31,721 bases of DNA from CAZGBT01 sp964524025. Its GTDB lineage: Archaea; Aenigmatarchaeota; Aenigmatarchaeia; CG10238-14; EX4484-224. The stretch spans positions 1-31,721 of the forward strand of contig CAZGBT010000011.1 of assembly GCA_964524025.1 (NCBI GenBank), in the 5' to 3' direction. Below the pieces are notes generated by a model that saw only the letters and a list, made by a program, of their open reading frames with translations, ran no database searches and was not told where the DNA came from. Both the position numbers and the translations under genes were made by a program. This document shows, in pieces, positions 31,680-31,721 of this stretch. Within the stretch, counting starts at the first letter, position 1, and each line of letters begins with the position of its first letter.

Positions 31680-31721
31680 AACTAATCTAAAACTCTTTTT
31701 TGTATTTGTAAATTTCGGAGG
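31680..31721 (-). other. AT-rich stretch at window edge, possibly the 3' end of a further intron
   Basis: After recognisable 23S sequence (GAAAAAGCTCAAGCGATCGCC on the minus strand) the upstream bases become strongly AT-rich, unlike every other exon here. It could be the tail of another intron whose 5' end is outside the window, or a variable rRNA helix. Nothing else can be read from 42 bases. Confidence 0.35.

Larger units (their letters stand above)
27215..31721 (-). rRNA. 23S rRNA gene with multiple introns, 5' end outside window
   Basis: Recognised by canonical 23S blocks on the minus strand: GACCGATAGCG near 31255, ACAGGAATATTAA-type sequence near 30220 (on the plus strand), GTAACTTCGGGAG near 29635, GACCCCGTAGAGC near 28985, TTTGGCTGGGGC near 28815, GTCGTGAGACAG near 27570, and CAGCCACGCCCCACGTGG near 27440. 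The part present starts near E. coli position 330-350 and runs to the 3' end, which I place at about 27215 with uncertainty of some 15 bases. Predicted exons, 5' to 3': >31721-31646, 31385-29945, 29649-29629 (mini-exon), 29353-28810, 28149-28098, 28010-27681, 27583-27215. The 50-base H89 insertion at 27791-27840 is counted separately. No 5S or tRNA gene follows before the ATPase gene. Confidence 0.93.

Noticed and set aside
27215..31721. The whole 23S copy as a pseudogene
   Set aside because: Stems examined (for example helix 69 near 29140) keep pairing despite base changes, and introns retain matched end repeats. It remains possible because of the substitutions at near-invariant positions, so it is stated as an alternative rather than a call.
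1..31721. CRISPR arrays, tRNA genes, insertion sequences
   Set aside because: No spaced direct repeats, no cloverleaf with a T-loop GTTCRA context outside rRNA, and no transposase-like frames were seen.

Overview
This is a 31.7 kb piece of an archaeal genome. The evidence is a euryarchaeal/DPANN-type ribosomal protein order (L14-L24-S4e-L5-S14), GatD/GatE, TFB, a single-domain histone, aIF5A, leaderless promoters with TATA boxes 24-27 bases before start codons, and a 23S rRNA gene broken by bulge-helix-bulge type introns. Protein genes are AT-rich while the rRNA exons are strongly GC-rich, which suggests a thermophile. Several 23S blocks read like Thermoproteota or Nanoarchaeota-type sequence, so a DPANN or other deep lineage is likely, but I cannot name the organism.

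Layout. 1-3779 (+): end of a ribosomal protein operon, then a membrane PH-domain protein and a tRNA methylthiotransferase, joined by ATGA/TAATG overlaps. 3765-8258 (-): a complete UDP-GlcNAc operon in pathway order (a 41-aa zinc ribbon, glmS, glmM, glmU-like). 8391-9311 (+): an ArsR-type regulator with an S-layer-like C-terminal domain. 9297-16144 (-): two paralogous unknown proteins, a Yip1-like membrane protein, YchF, and GatD and GatE with a TIM-barrel gene wedged between them. 16177-22087 (+): a tightly coupled block of mostly unrecognised genes (two tiny membrane proteins, a 574-aa unknown, a 612-aa TIM barrel with a large insertion, two fused nucleotidyltransferase-HEPN proteins). 22059-25663: ZPR1-like protein, DUF488, TFB, FNT channel, histone, aIF5A. 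25656-27179 (-): an orphan P-loop ATPase just downstream of the 23S gene.

27215-31721 (-): a 23S rRNA gene, incomplete at its 5' end. By comparing it with remembered 23S sequence I see at least six intron-like insertions and a seventh short insertion in helix 89. Four are AT-rich. Two of these carry LAGLIDADG homing endonuclease genes whose reading frames stop only in the following rRNA exon. One carries a decayed endonuclease. One carries a small two-helix membrane protein with a very basic tail, preceded by a Shine-Dalgarno sequence lying inside the intron-end helix. Two introns are separated by a mini-exon of about 21 bases. Several insertions interrupt the peptidyl transferase centre (P-loop, H89, U2584/U2585). 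The exons also differ at positions normally near-invariant, including the sarcin-ricin loop.

The two things most worth following up are this intron-crowded, divergent 23S gene with its membrane-protein intron, and the unknown gene block at 15.1-22.1 kb.
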